Shown here: positions 9,659 through 20,110 of the stretch, in pieces | Layout: the number at the start of each line of letters is the position of its first letter | How positions within the stretch are numbered: the first letter of the stretch is position 1 | Assembly: GCA_003184365.1 (NCBI GenBank) | Contig: NKYR01000047.1 | Span: forward strand, 221,052 to 285,051 | Length of the DNA: 64,000 bases | Reading direction: 5' to 3' | DNA from: Evernia prunastri | Taxonomy: Eukaryota; Ascomycota; Lecanoromycetes; Lecanorales; Parmeliaceae | Notes under the pieces: generated by a model | Database searches by the model: none | What the model saw: the letters and a program-made list of their open reading frames with translations, nothing else | Told to the model about the DNA's origin: nothing | Position numbers and translations under genes: made by a program

Positions 9659-11506
9659 CCAGATACCTTAAAGGCAGGACTGTGCGGATAGGACCAAATG
9701 CTCTTGGCACTTTCTCCGGCAGGATAGGTGCCCAAGGAAAACACGCACTTCCATCTGTGAATGACAGTGTTCCTTGAATGATATCTTCCTGTAGTTGGTT
9801 AGGAAATCAAGCAAAACAAGTTGCCGCCTCAAACTGCATAAATACTGACAGCCTGCCCAGCCAGCTGTTCGTTTCATTACTACTGTTGTATAAGCCCATG
9901 CTATTGACAATCAACAAGCATGGTTCAGGCTGAAATACTGCCTTCGGTCATCCTGGCCTTTTACCAGGTTAATTAAATTGCCCGTGCCGATGCTTAAAGT
10001 CAATGACAGACACTAATGCAACACATGATCCAGCACCAGGTTCTAACGATTGATGCAATACATGATTCTAAGAGTCTTGAATATAGTTCTCGACATACAG
10101 TTTAGCACCATGTCTAACAAATGAAGAGTAAGTCATGCAAACGATGTGGCAAGGGGGAAAACGACAATCCTACCTATACTACCAGCAACTCCTACAGCAA
10201 CGACAACACCATCAACCCCCCCCCCCGATCCTCACTCCAACCCCCGTCTTGATGCACACCCCACGCGGCCCCTATATATTCCCCAAAAAGGCCCAAATTT
10301 TCGCCCACTGCGCCTTATACAAGACTAACCAGGTCACGAACTCTTGAACGACCTCCCATGGCACACCGAGCGCGACATTAGTCACGAGATCCATCTAGCT
10401 CTGAAAGGTGATCGAGATGCCGTGCAGGCCCCAGCCGAAAGCGTTCTTCTCGGCTGCTCCCGTGGCGATGCGCGTTGCCACTTTATCGAGGATTTGCTGG
10501 GCGACATTTGCGGGGGCTGTGGAGGGCGAGGATGGTCCTTGGGTGAGGAATGTGGTGGCGATGTTGGCGAAAGTCCAGAGACGGCTTAAGAAGGTGGCTC
10601 TGAGGTTGATCCCGGTGCATTGAGGGTGGTGGGTCAAGGCAGTGGCTGCGTTGTAGGGGGTTGAGCCTTTAGGGGGAAATTATTAGACGAAGAAGAGGCT
10701 TGTGAAGCGAGGGGTGTCGGTGTTGCATGTGCGAAGGAAAATAGCAGATTGAGAATGGCGAGCGGCAATGGAAGGTAGGTGAGAGATTTGAGAAGCTGGG
10801 GCTGTTTAGGGTTACCCAAGCTCTTCGAGAATCTCAGACATCGAGAAGAGTAGGAATCCTTCTTGACATACGGGAGGTTGAAGACGAAATAGAACTCCGC
10901 AACTTCCTCAATGCACAAGGACAGAAGACAAGCGGCAAGCTCTGTAACGACGAGGAAGCTGACACTAAGCATCCAATACATAAACTAAGAAGTAAGAACT
11001 TAGGAAGATAAAACACATAAACACAACCAATGCCGCTTATTTCTCGGGGAAAGCACGTCGTCAAAACATGCACAGCCGGGCTATCTGCGTGGCGAGAATA
11101 ATATTCCGCGCGATCGCACAAGCATGTGAGATCCTTTTCCGATGAGACAACCCACTCAATTCAGCCCAGGGCCCTTAGACTAATCCTAGGTAGCTGATCC
11201 ACGCACCCCAAATGATACACACCCGACCATCGCCATCCGCCCGGGGTCAGGCCGCCGTAGAAAGCGGACTGGAACGCTGTGGCGAGGGTCCTTGGGGAGC
11301 ACGGAGTCAGCACAGGGTTATACGGAGCGACCCCCCGCCCCCCGCCCCACCCCTCCCACCCCACTTCCACATCTACAAGGTCGAAGCGCCGCGTCGCAAC
11401 GTGCTAAGGGGCGAGAAGGTTTTCCTTCGGCACAAACCTGTTCCGATGCCGACGATCTTGGAGACCGAAGCCAGCCATGAAAGAGGCACACAGCGGTGAT
11501 GCTTAC
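9659..11506. other. Intergenic region with weak minus-strand coding-like pieces
   Basis: The first few hundred bases are the upstream region of ppm1. On the minus strand, 10395-10660 is open and reads like protein (LRATFLSRLWTFANIATTFL, then a stop after FGWGLHGISITFQS), and 11215-11310 contains LATAFQSAFYGGLTPGGWRW. These might be further exons of the fragment at 11507-11800, but no convincing joined model was found. C-runs occur near 10220 and 11330-11365. Confidence 0.35.
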
Positions 11507-11800
11507 GCCGGCGGAGAAGAGGACGGCGCGGACATCTGCAAGGGCGGAAGTCGGTCAGTCATTCGGTTCATCGGATGCGTTTCGAGTCGACGGCTTTCGG
11601 TTCCCAGAACTCACCGGGCTTCTTGAAAAACTCGAGAACGTGCTTTTTTTTTGGCGTATGTCATGAGGAGCGTTGATGGTTTGCTGGTTGAAGCCGCGCT
11701 CGTGGATGAGATTGCCGAACCAGGCGACGAGGTTGGTGAAGTTTGCAGGGTGGAGGTTCTGTAGGTCAAGAGGAGGAGGAGGAGGAGGCAGCTTGTCTTG
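11507..11800 (-). pseudogene. Unassigned spliced coding fragment with a frame break at an A9 tract
   Basis: Minus-strand reading from about 11800 gives LDLQNLHPANFTNLVAWFGN and LIHERGFNQQTIN, then loses frame at a run of nine A (plus strand T at 11644-11652). In the next frame it resumes as KHVLEFFKKP up to a GTGAGT donor at 11614. A short exon 11535-11507 then gives DVRAVLFSAG, followed by another GTAAGC donor. The regained frame and two well-placed splice signals argue for real but broken coding sequence, or a homopolymer error. Upstream, a TAA lies in frame just before the fragment, and no start exon was found. I do not recognise the family. The minus-strand pieces at 10395-11310 may be the rest. 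Confidence 0.35.
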
Positions 11801-11895
11801 TGACTGGGTACTTGTGGCTTGAATTTGTTAGAAGGTAGGGTTGGTGGATTGAAGGGTTCGGTACTGAGGTTAGACGAAATTGATTGCTGGCTCAA

Positions 11896-12447
11896 GAGAC
11901 CGCTCGTGTAGCTGCAGCTCCTGAAAAGTGAATGAGTGTGATATACATGTATCCCCTTTTGCCGGCCCTTTATCCACCCACAAGCTACAAGAATCGTCTG
12001 GAACAGGTTCTAAATGCCCCAGTGGTATCTAGGATGCCATTGACATGCCAAGAAAAGAAAAAGAAAAACCGGCAAATCTGACCAGGAAAATACTCTCACA
12101 AAATAAGACAGTGGTTCATCGCAATTGAATGCATTCTGGATAAGCTCTGTTTGATATTGGGAATGACCTATGTAGCATGCGTCTGCCAATTCAGATTCTT
12201 CTATCTACCTCTCATGCTGCTCATCAGACGTTGCTCATGGACAAGATCATAGCTTGCTGTCTAGCTGTTTTGCTTGCGCCCTGTCTTGCGCAATACGCAA
12301 TTGATCAGCATGACGTCCTTTAAAGCACAGCGAGTTCTACTCGGTCAAAAACGGGGAAAATGGCATCGGTAATACTCAGGACTCTCTCATCCCATGTAGA
12401 TAGCAAAGTCACAAAATCCGCGTCAAACACAACGAAATGCTGGGGCG
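11896..12447. other. Intergenic region
   Basis: Downstream of bli-3. It may include a short extra 3' exon of bli-3 (see that entry). Otherwise nothing recognisable. Confidence 0.45.
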
Positions 12448-13133
12448 TCACTCACATTGCTGCAATTCGTCCTCGGTGAGCTCCCTAAGCTTATTGACCT
12501 TGGGCGCTGCGCCGGTGATAGCCCCCTTGATAATGTCCGCACCCCTCCCCAGCGATGAGCCCGTAGCAATCGCGTATGTTGCCGTCAGAGCCTTGACCTT
12601 GATGACACCAATCCTCGGGTCTTCCGGTCCTCCATCATGCGTGCCGTCCTCCAAGTCGCCAAGCCACGCTTTCAGAGCAGGAGAATAGTATTTCCGGATG
12701 GTCTCACGGTCAGTGACAATGTCGGCTTCGCCGGAGACAGAGGCCCATTCGCCGGTGGGATTGAGGAAGGCGATGTTGATCTTGGGTTCGGACTTGAGAT
12801 CATCGGTTTTGCCGGACTCGGTGTTGGTGTGGAAAAGGAGGTCAACGCCGCCACCTTCCTGCGATGGCGCAAGCGGTCAGCTCCGGGATCTTGTGGACGT
12901 CAGGCCAGGTGGGCTCCGGGATCGTTGGAACCTACCTTGGCTGCCAAGGCCATGCATCTGGATGTGAGGAGACCACTGCTTTCGATCCGTGTGGTCATCA
13001 TGCCGAATTTGCAGGATTGCATGAAGGTTACCAGATCCTCAACCTTCTCTTTCAGATCCGGGTTTGTGAGGTTTGTGGCCTTGTAAGGATCGGCGGGCTT
13101 ATCATCGGGCACATTGGCGTTGCTGAAAGACAT
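12448..13133 (-). CDS. bli-3: BLI-3-type FMN-binding split-barrel protein (pyridoxamine 5'-phosphate oxidase family)
   Basis: A cytosolic split-barrel flavin-binding protein of the general stress protein 26 / PNPOx-like group; in Neurospora the homologue bli-3 is blue-light induced. Two exons, 13133-12936 and 12858-12448, with a 77-bp GT..AG intron, give 202 residues. The conserved run includes NPDLKEKVEDLV, CKFGMMTTR, GLLTSRCMALAAK across the intron, LLFHTNTESGKTDDL, GEWASVSGEADIV and RETIRKYYSPALKAWLGD, then EDPRIGVIKV. The model ends LQQCE-stop, but the stop lies inside a good donor (GTGAGT at 12454), and relatives as I recall them end in LQQ plus an aromatic residue. A third exon further left is therefore possible. 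The gene is divergent from the FAD monooxygenase across 972 bp. Confidence 0.9.
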
Positions 13134-14105
13134 TTTGGAGGAAAGTGTGGATGAAAAGGGTCGAATGGAATGCGTAGATTGTAGATTTGTGGTGATAGTG
13201 GGATGGTGATGTCTGGATGAAGCTTTTGTAAGCAGGGAGAATGCACGGAGGGATGATGACGTTGAAAGTGGGGTGATGTATATTTTTGAGAGACAGATGA
13301 GGGTTCGCATTTCCTCTTTCCTCAAAGCTGAATATACGTGAGAGGTAAGGTAATTGGGAAATGTAATTGACAGTTGGATGCTCACCTGGTCTCAAATGCT
13401 TGACTTTTGAATTGTTGGAGCTTGACGTGTTTCGAACGATAGGAATTCAGAGTCCTGGTCGTGGCACTCACTTATTTTAGAAATAGCAACTCGTATCGAG
13501 CTACCTTACTTTATTTACATAGAGTAAGGTACATGAGGTACTCAGAACTCTAAGGTAGTAGAAGCAGCTTAAACAAACACGAATACGAATCTCCCAGCCG
13601 AGCCAGCCATGATCAAGAGATGGGGGCTAATCGTAGCCCCCACTATTCGCTTCGTTCATAACGATTATTAGACCGGCAGGGTGAGCATATTCCAGTCCCA
13701 CCATCTCCCGAATACATGCGACTCGTTGGGTGTGAAACGAATACGCTCAGCATGGTATGCAAGGACTTCATCAGGGGTGAAATGCTGATATCTTCAGCAT
13801 ATGCAACCTCCTCCCCTGTGGTCCCGACGCTTGTCTTCCACCTGCCTGATCGTATCCTGCCGGGCATACTCCGTAGCATCTGAAACGAATACGCTCGAAG
13901 CGACCGTCTTCATTTCAGAATGCCTTATCTAATATGAGCGTTCAGGAAGTCTATAAGTATTGAACATTATCCCGCTGGGAAATTCGTCGTGCGCACTCAC
14001 CGCATACAAAAACTTTGGTGCTGAAAGATTGTCATTATTATAAAGTAAAAATTTTGCTTCATCCACAACAATCTCCTTGCTGCTCATAATACGCAACCCA
14101 TCACC
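13134..14105. promoter_or_regulatory. Divergent intergenic region between bli-3 and an FAD monooxygenase
   Basis: It presumably carries both promoters. Visible features are paired TAAGGTA-type words around 13500-13560 in both orientations, a TACTCCGTA motif near 13868, and a 16-bp direct repeat TGAAACGAATACGCTC near 13732 and 13880. No gene is supported inside. A regulatory role is inferred from position only. Confidence 0.4.
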
Positions 14106-15362
14106 ATGTCAAAGCTCCGCGTCCTTATCAGCGGTGCCTCTGTGGCTGGACCGGCACTTGCCTACTGGCTCGTCCGCGCAGGATGCAAAGTAACAATCGT
14201 CGAGCGCGCTCCGAGCCTTCGAATCGCCGGTCAAGGACTTGACGTCCGCGATACCGCTCGAGATGTGATAAAGCGCATGGGCATCTTCGACCGCCTGCGG
14301 GACAAAAGCTCGCACGAGGAAGGCATCGAGTTCCTCGACAGCAAGGAACGTTGCTTTGCGCGCTTTGGCGTCGACGAATCCGGCAAGGGCGATAGCATGA
14401 CCTGCGACATTGAGATTCTCAGAGGAGAAATGGCAAGGATTCTCGTCGATGTCACAAAGGACGACGTCTCCTACATTTTCGGCGATATGGTCGAGAGTCT
14501 GAAAGAAACAGACAAGGAGGTCGACGTGAGCTTTGCCAACGGCACACCGACCACAGCTTTCGACTTGGTAGTCGCTGCAGATGGCATTGGCTCGAAGATC
14601 CGGAGTATAGCCTTTGGGAGTGATGCTTCTTACGTCAGATCTCTGCACTCTTACATCTCGTACTTCTCCATTCCACCCACCGATACAGACACGAAGTGGT
14701 CGAGGGTTCACTGGCTCAAGGGGGGTCGGTGCATGGTAATGCGACCAGACAATGTAGGCCGGACCAGGGCTTTCCTGATGCTTACAGCCTACGAGAAGTC
14801 AGACGAAAGACTTATCCGACTTGAAAAGGCTTCGAAAGAGGGTATCTCAGCGCAAAAGCTTGTGGTCGATGAGCTTTTCCAAGACGCTGACTGGGAGGCT
14901 TCTCGGATATTGAAGGGTATGCACGAGTCCGATGACTTTTACATGCAACATGTCGGACAGGTGCGATTGGATCGCTGGTCGAACGGTCGTGTGACCGTGG
15001 TCGGTGACGCGGGTTATGCTCCTTCACCATTTACCGGCATGGGTACATCGCTTTCTTTTATTGGCGCATACATCCTTGCAGGCGAGATATCTCGACAGCC
15101 GGAAAACATTCCCGCGGCGCTGAAGTCCTACGAACGCGTTCTACGCCCATACGTTGAGAGCATCCAGAAGCTGCCTCCTGGCATACCTTGGGCCGTCAAT
15201 CCTCAATCGGCACTGGGCATCAGAGTGCTTGAAACTGTCGTTTGGGGTGCGGGGCTGCTATCGGCGACGGGGCTTGTTACCTTGTTCTCGAAACTCGCAG
15301 CATATCTTCCAATTGGTGGAGACTCGTTCAAGTTGCCAGATTATGAGGCGTTCAAGCAGTAG
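14106..15362 (+). CDS. FAD-dependent monooxygenase (group A aromatic hydroxylase-like)
   Basis: A single-exon 418-residue flavoprotein monooxygenase of the p-hydroxybenzoate hydroxylase / TetX-like fold. Seen: the N-terminal Rossmann loop ISGASVAGPALAYWL with E of VTIVERAP that binds the ADP ribose; GQGLDVRDTARDV; LRGEMARIL; the DG-type motif DLVVAADGIGSKIR; and the second FAD motif VTVVGDAGYAPSPFTGMG. The C-terminus is hydrophobic and could touch membranes. NAD(P)H and O2 as co-substrates follow from the family; the aromatic or polyketide substrate is unknown. The first glycine-loop position is GAS rather than the more common GAG. Lack of introns, in a region where most accessory genes have them, fits either a compact fungal gene or an old acquisition from bacteria; I cannot decide. 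Confidence 0.88.
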   Translation: MSKLRVLISGASVAGPALAYWLVRAGCKVTIVERAPSLRIAGQGLDVRDTARDVIKRMGIFDRLRDKSSHEEGIEFLDSKERCFARFGVDESGKGDSMTCDIEILRGEMARILVDVTKDDVSYIFGDMVESLKETDKEVDVSFANGTPTTAFDLVVAADGIGSKIRSIAFGSDASYVRSLHSYISYFSIPPTDTDTKWSRVHWLKGGRCMVMRPDNVGRTRAFLMLTAYEKSDERLIRLEKASKEGISAQKLVVDELFQDADWEASRILKGMHESDDFYMQHVGQVRLDRWSNGRVTVVGDAGYAPSPFTGMGTSLSFIGAYILAGEISRQPENIPAALKSYERVLRPYVESIQKLPPGIPWAVNPQSALGIRVLETVVWGAGLLSATGLVTLFSKLAAYLPIGGDSFKLPDYEAFKQ

Positions 15363-15851
15363 GGTTTAGTCCAACACATTACTTTCATAGCATATTCCAG
15401 ACACACTCTTCTCAAAGTTAGATATATGTGTATCGGCATCACGTGCTCATGCATGCTCATCAACATGGAGAGCATCACATCGCATCCAGTGATATTTGAT
15501 AGTCCTCAGGGGTCGAGCTTCGCTACATTGCGCTATTCGGCCAATTTTCCAACAGACCTGGGCTGAATACTGCATGCTTGGAGCGACAGAGCAGGGAGGC
15601 GGAATTTGGCACAAGTGAGATTGAGACAGCTAGAATCGAGATGCCCAAACCCCACCAAGAAAGAGAAGCACACGTCAACTCTAGTTGAGCCTCATTCGCT
15701 CATGCGTCCCGACGTCTTTAGACGCAGAGCCTCGCCGGCAGACTCCCTACAGTCGCTTTCACGCTAGCAACATAGCAGCTGCTGTCGTGCTGCTCCCCAT
15801 CACCCGTGCTGTGCAAAGCTCGCGACCTCAGTGCCTCTCTGTCCTTTCGCC
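15363..15851. other. Intergenic region
   Basis: Downstream of the FAD monooxygenase; nothing recognisable. Confidence 0.45.
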
Positions 15852-16172
15852 ATGTACGGCCAGGCTTCGGCTCATCAGCCCGGCCACTTCGCCAAGACCG
15901 TCCAAACGCTTGGTGGCATCAGGAAGGCGTTGAAAGACACAAGCGCTGCTGCTGCAGATCAGGAAAAGACAGTCGAACAGCTGGACCCCCTCAGCGCGAA
16001 GAGCCATCCTTGTAGCATTGCTGCGAGGTACAAACGCAGCGGCAGGCCTAAATGGTTGATCCGAGGACTCTACTACGACGGCATTACCTCCACCTGCGGG
16101 AATCAAGGTCGTTGGAGGAATTCTCAGCGGGGCACAGCAGGGGTGATAGATGATGTCTGGGAAATCAGCTAG
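15852..16172 (+). CDS. Hypothetical small protein, 106 residues
   Basis: An open frame with a favourable ATG context (CGCCATGT). It starts MYGQASAHQPGHFAKTVQTL and continues with GGIRKALKDTSAAAADQEKT and EQLDPLSAKS, a charged helix-like stretch, then basic residues (RYKRSGRPKW). It has no signal peptide, membrane segment or known motif. Part of the 3' half could be intron. I do not recognise the family; existence rests on codon-like composition and start context alone. Confidence 0.3.
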   Translation: MYGQASAHQPGHFAKTVQTLGGIRKALKDTSAAAADQEKTVEQLDPLSAKSHPCSIAARYKRSGRPKWLIRGLYYDGITSTCGNQGRWRNSQRGTAGVIDDVWEIS

Positions 16173-19100
16173 CGGACCATCAGCTATATTCTAGCGGATG
16201 GGAACAAGGAGTCGGCTAGCTACATGAAAGATTGGCGGAGCAATCATGAATAAGAATGGTAGAGTATGGATGGAAGGCACGGGACAATAAGCGAACACCC
16301 TGACAGAGACAGCTAGAAGTGATTCCGAGTGGGGCAACCGGTTGACGGTCAGATGGGCGCAGGGACTATCGTCATGTGCTGGATCTACTAAGTGACGCTG
16401 TGACCCTTCGCTTCTTCCATTCTGTTCTGAAAAGTAGCACCCACGGCGGCGCATCGATTCGATTAAAGCAATTCCATCAGCGTCACCTGTGATCCTTTAC
16501 CATCGAGATAATGGACTACGCCGTGAGTTAAAATCCAGCGTGGCAAAGTTTTTGTGACAGACGTCAAACATGTGGAAGTGAATGGATGCTTTGATCCCTG
16601 CAAACAAGGGACTTTGTGGTTTAGATGGCTAAGAGCCCTACTTACAATCCAGCCGGATCACCCAACTGTTATCCCAACCTGACTGTTACAAAGTCAACCC
16701 TGCACAACACCTTCTTCGGCTGCAATTTCATTGTCAGCGTCTTAGCATTGGTCGTATCGCTTCAAGGAGTTTGTGCAGCTTGGTTCGGTCGGAACGACCC
16801 TCGCCAAAGCAGAGCTATCATGATCTCGTGCTTGACCCACAATTGGTGTCAAAAGTCACGACCCACCAAAGATTTTAACAGGTTATAACAGTAAACCAAA
16901 ATCGAAGTTCGAAGTCATGAATATTTTTCTTCTACGAAGCTCTGTTACTTTTTCCTTTACGCATTTCTTAGGGGCAATCACCCAAATACAACCCGAATCT
17001 TTCTACCAAATTCACTGTATCATAAGGACTGAAGATACAAAACCACGGTTTATTACAGGTGAAAAGAAGCTGTTCGAGAAAATTTAGTGACAAATTGTTT
17101 CTTTTCAGGATTATGGCCCTGAAATGTCCAGAACATTTGATTTAAATCCTAAATCATCATCAGATTACATGTGAAGGCAACCCAGATAAATCGACAGAAG
17201 CCTATTCAGGACCCCATATTTGCTTTTACCAGCTACGGCTGGGTTAAGCTCGAAGTCTAATGACTTTTGAGCTTCCTACTCCTGGGATATTATGAGTCCC
17301 TGGTGTGGTGATGGAGGGCCACGGCACAAAGACTGCAAAGTTCCAAGTCGAAGTCAGGACGTTGCTGTGAGCAGGGTTCGCTGCCTCTCGACAACAGGCG
17401 GCAAGGAATCTCGATAAAGGGTGGCGCGTCTCGCTCTTAAAAGGCTGCCCGAGTCGTGATTACGCGGATGTTCGGAATAGAAGAGCGAGGACAAGAGTAC
17501 CTAAGCTTTGAAGGCTGGGACTCTTTCCAATGGATGTATCCATAAGCCTGAGCCAGGGATTGGCCACGAGATAAGCCCCAGTAGGCAGGTCTGCTGACAA
17601 GATAGGGTTGCAGCTGTACCTTTACGAGTCCTCCAAGTATTGACACCTAAGACTAAAAGGGTTTTCCCCTTGCTGAAAGCTCTTACCAAGCTGGGTTCGT
17701 GTGACAACAACGAACTATTGGGCGCCTTACTCAAGTAACATTTTAAGATTTGAAGGATTGAGCGTTCAAGACTACCACCTTTCTGATTACGTCTCAACCA
17801 TGGAGAAGGTGCTTTTGAATAACCAGGTATGATTGAGATATTTTGGAAAGATTGATTGATTATCCTAGAGCTTCCCTGGAGCGGCTCATATATACCATAC
17901 AAATTGAGTGTTTGGCTAGACAATATGGCTGGGAGGGCCGGTAGGAGGCTGGTAATCAACACCAAGAACCAGCAAATCACATACTTTTTCAACAGGTGCA
18001 ACCGGTGGTTCCAGCTGACCTGGAGGAGGGACAGCCTACCCATCTACTTTTCAAGCAATCCATATGGGAAACATGTATTCAGGATATGGGCAACAGGCCG
18101 TGGGTCGATTGTCACCAAAGTCTCAGCTTCAGACTTCACGGTCCCTTGGGCCTCATTTCATCCGCCCTTGCTGCCAAGCAGATGAACGACAGCAGCCTGC
18201 AAAGCATAATCGATGTCTATCATTCATGATGCTCACGCAACAGCAGCATCATAGGGATGGACCTATGCATTGGGAACAGTCCAGCACCAAACAGAAATCT
18301 CTGGTTTTATAACTCCAGACTCTCTCAAAAGAAGGATCGACGTACCAAGGTAAGTCACGTGAGCTAACTTTCTTCCCATATGACTTACTTTATGGTCAGG
18401 ACACAAAGTAAAGACAATGACTCCCATCTATGCAAAGTATCTTCAGGGACTCCAGTCTCGAGCTGGCACTCTTCTTAGCTGATGCCAATAGTCGGAAAGT
18501 CGAAAAGCAAGGTTTGTGCAGAGCAACTCTTTGACTAGCACAATCGATTCTCTATACACTCCTGCTAAAACTACGGTATAACTACCCTGTCAGCTTCTAT
18601 TTTCATATATGTCAGCAATGATCCTCCTCAAATCTTCTCTCATAGACTACAGCATCTGTTGAAGTCCACTTCTTGCAAAAGCAGCATACGTCATGTTTGT
18701 CACGTCATCCATCCTCTATCTCAGCCCGTCAAGGTTGGTGAGGCTGTTGTATCATCTCAAATCGTGTATGGAAATAGTCTTTAAGAGTCTAGGCTCTACC
18801 TGTCTCCAAAATATTGGAGCTTGTTGACCCTCAAGCAAGGAGTCTTCACCCATCCAGCTAATCTCTGCGACAGGTATCCGGTCCACATACACTACCGACA
18901 AAGGGAGCTTTTACTTGGCTTTGAATGCCGAAGAACAGCTGGAACTGGAAACTAAAGGTCACAAAACCGGCATCGACTACTGTAGACCAAAGCTAGGCTG
19001 TTACGTTCAGTAGACAGAATCCCAATCCAGCATCCATCACAAACATCGGGCTTGTCGTACGACAATCCCAATCCCAAACCGCCAACAGGACCATTGGTGT

Positions 19101-19487
19101 CATCCTTAGCGTCTCCAAGCTTACCATCTTTCCTAGAGTTCTCGCTTGATTCCACCAAAAGCCTTGGCCAAAAGCCAGAGCACTTCGATTTCATACCTAC
19201 CGAGGTGCAACATATCAATTGCCCGGAAGAACATGAGTTTGGAAGCATCTTCACACGTTGTAAGATCTACTGTTTGTCTTTGGCCAAATGCTCCGTCCTA
19301 ATTGCGCTGGTGCCTGGTGAACAAAATTTCATCATGCCGTGTTTTGCGACAACGTGTCATTTCCCGATCTAGGCGCACAGGCAGCAACGAAATGACATTT
19401 GTATATATGCACCTCATCAGAAACCACAAAAATACATTCCATCGACTCTTCCCCATTCCCCTCCCCTCAACACCCTCACAACCAACC
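16173..19487. other. Long intergenic region, 3.3 kb
   Basis: No gene is supported. Open frames occur on both strands at 17501-18043 (minus) and 17856-18312 (plus); the plus-strand reading near 17990-18230 is Gln- and Ser-rich and looks like weak protein (VVPADLEEGQPTHLLFKQ), but no homologue or splice model was found. No terminal repeats or transposase motifs were seen. Confidence 0.4.
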
Positions 19488-20027
19488 ATGCACCTCCCTC
19501 CAAAACCAACCCCACCAAACCCAAACCCAAACCCACCCACATCTCCTCCCCCCCTCCTCGCCCTCCCCCCCGAAATCCACCTCCTCATCCACTCCCACCT
19601 CCCCTACCCCGACGCCCTCGCCCTCAAGCACGCCAGCCCCCGCCTCTACGCCCTCGTCCGCACCCCCGTCTCGCTCAAAGTCGCCTGGCTGCTCTCGCGG
19701 CGCGCGCGCGACCTGCCCGCGCCCCGGGACGCGCCCTGCGCCTTGGGGAGCGACGGGGCGTTTTGCGGCGGCGGGGGCGGGCGCGTGAGAAGGATCATGG
19801 AGGAGAGGCGGAGGCACGGGGAGTGTGAGGGGGGGAGGGAGGGGGGGTGCGAGGTTGTGGTTGGGGGGAGCTGTGGTGGGGGCGGTGAGAGGGGGAGGAC
19901 GGGAGGGAGAAGGGGGTTGGGATTGGGGTTGGGATTGCGGGCGTGGGTGGTTGGGTTAATGCTGATGGAGTTTATTGTCAGTTTGTACGTTGCAATCAGG
20001 TGGTTTTCTTCAGTGGACATGCATTGA
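19488..20027 (+). CDS. F-box-like protein with C-terminal membrane segment (putative)
   Basis: 179 residues from the ATG at 19488. After a Pro/Asn-rich leader comes an F-box-like stretch, LLALPPEIHLLIHSHLPYPD then ALALKHASPRLYALVRT, which would bind Skp1 in an SCF ubiquitin ligase. Then LLSRRAR, a segment with paired cysteines (CALGSDGAFC) and RIMEERRRHGECE, as I recall from short fungal F-box proteins that end in a hydrophobic tail. Here the tail is LRAWVVGLMLMEFIVSLYVA. Codon use flips from C-rich at the 5' end to G-rich at the 3' end, giving long G-runs near 19840-19930. It is convergent with the uncharacterised gene at 20111-21388, only 83 bp away. An intron could trim the Gly-rich part. 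Confidence 0.55.
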   Translation: MHLPPKPTPPNPNPNPPTSPPPLLALPPEIHLLIHSHLPYPDALALKHASPRLYALVRTPVSLKVAWLLSRRARDLPAPRDAPCALGSDGAFCGGGGGRVRRIMEERRRHGECEGGREGGCEVVVGGSCGGGGERGRTGGRRGLGLGLGLRAWVVGLMLMEFIVSLYVAIRWFSSVDMH

Positions 20028-20110
20028 GCTGCGTTGACTTCATTTCACTTACTCTGTCGAGGACTTAACAAACTCTCTCAACCCCCAACTCAACACCCAC
20101 GGGACCCCCC

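Noticed and set aside
17501..18043. A 180-codon minus-strand frame in the 3.3-kb intergenic region, possibly a transposon relic
   Set aside because: No transposase, reverse transcriptase or terminal repeat signature, and competing open frames on the other strand.
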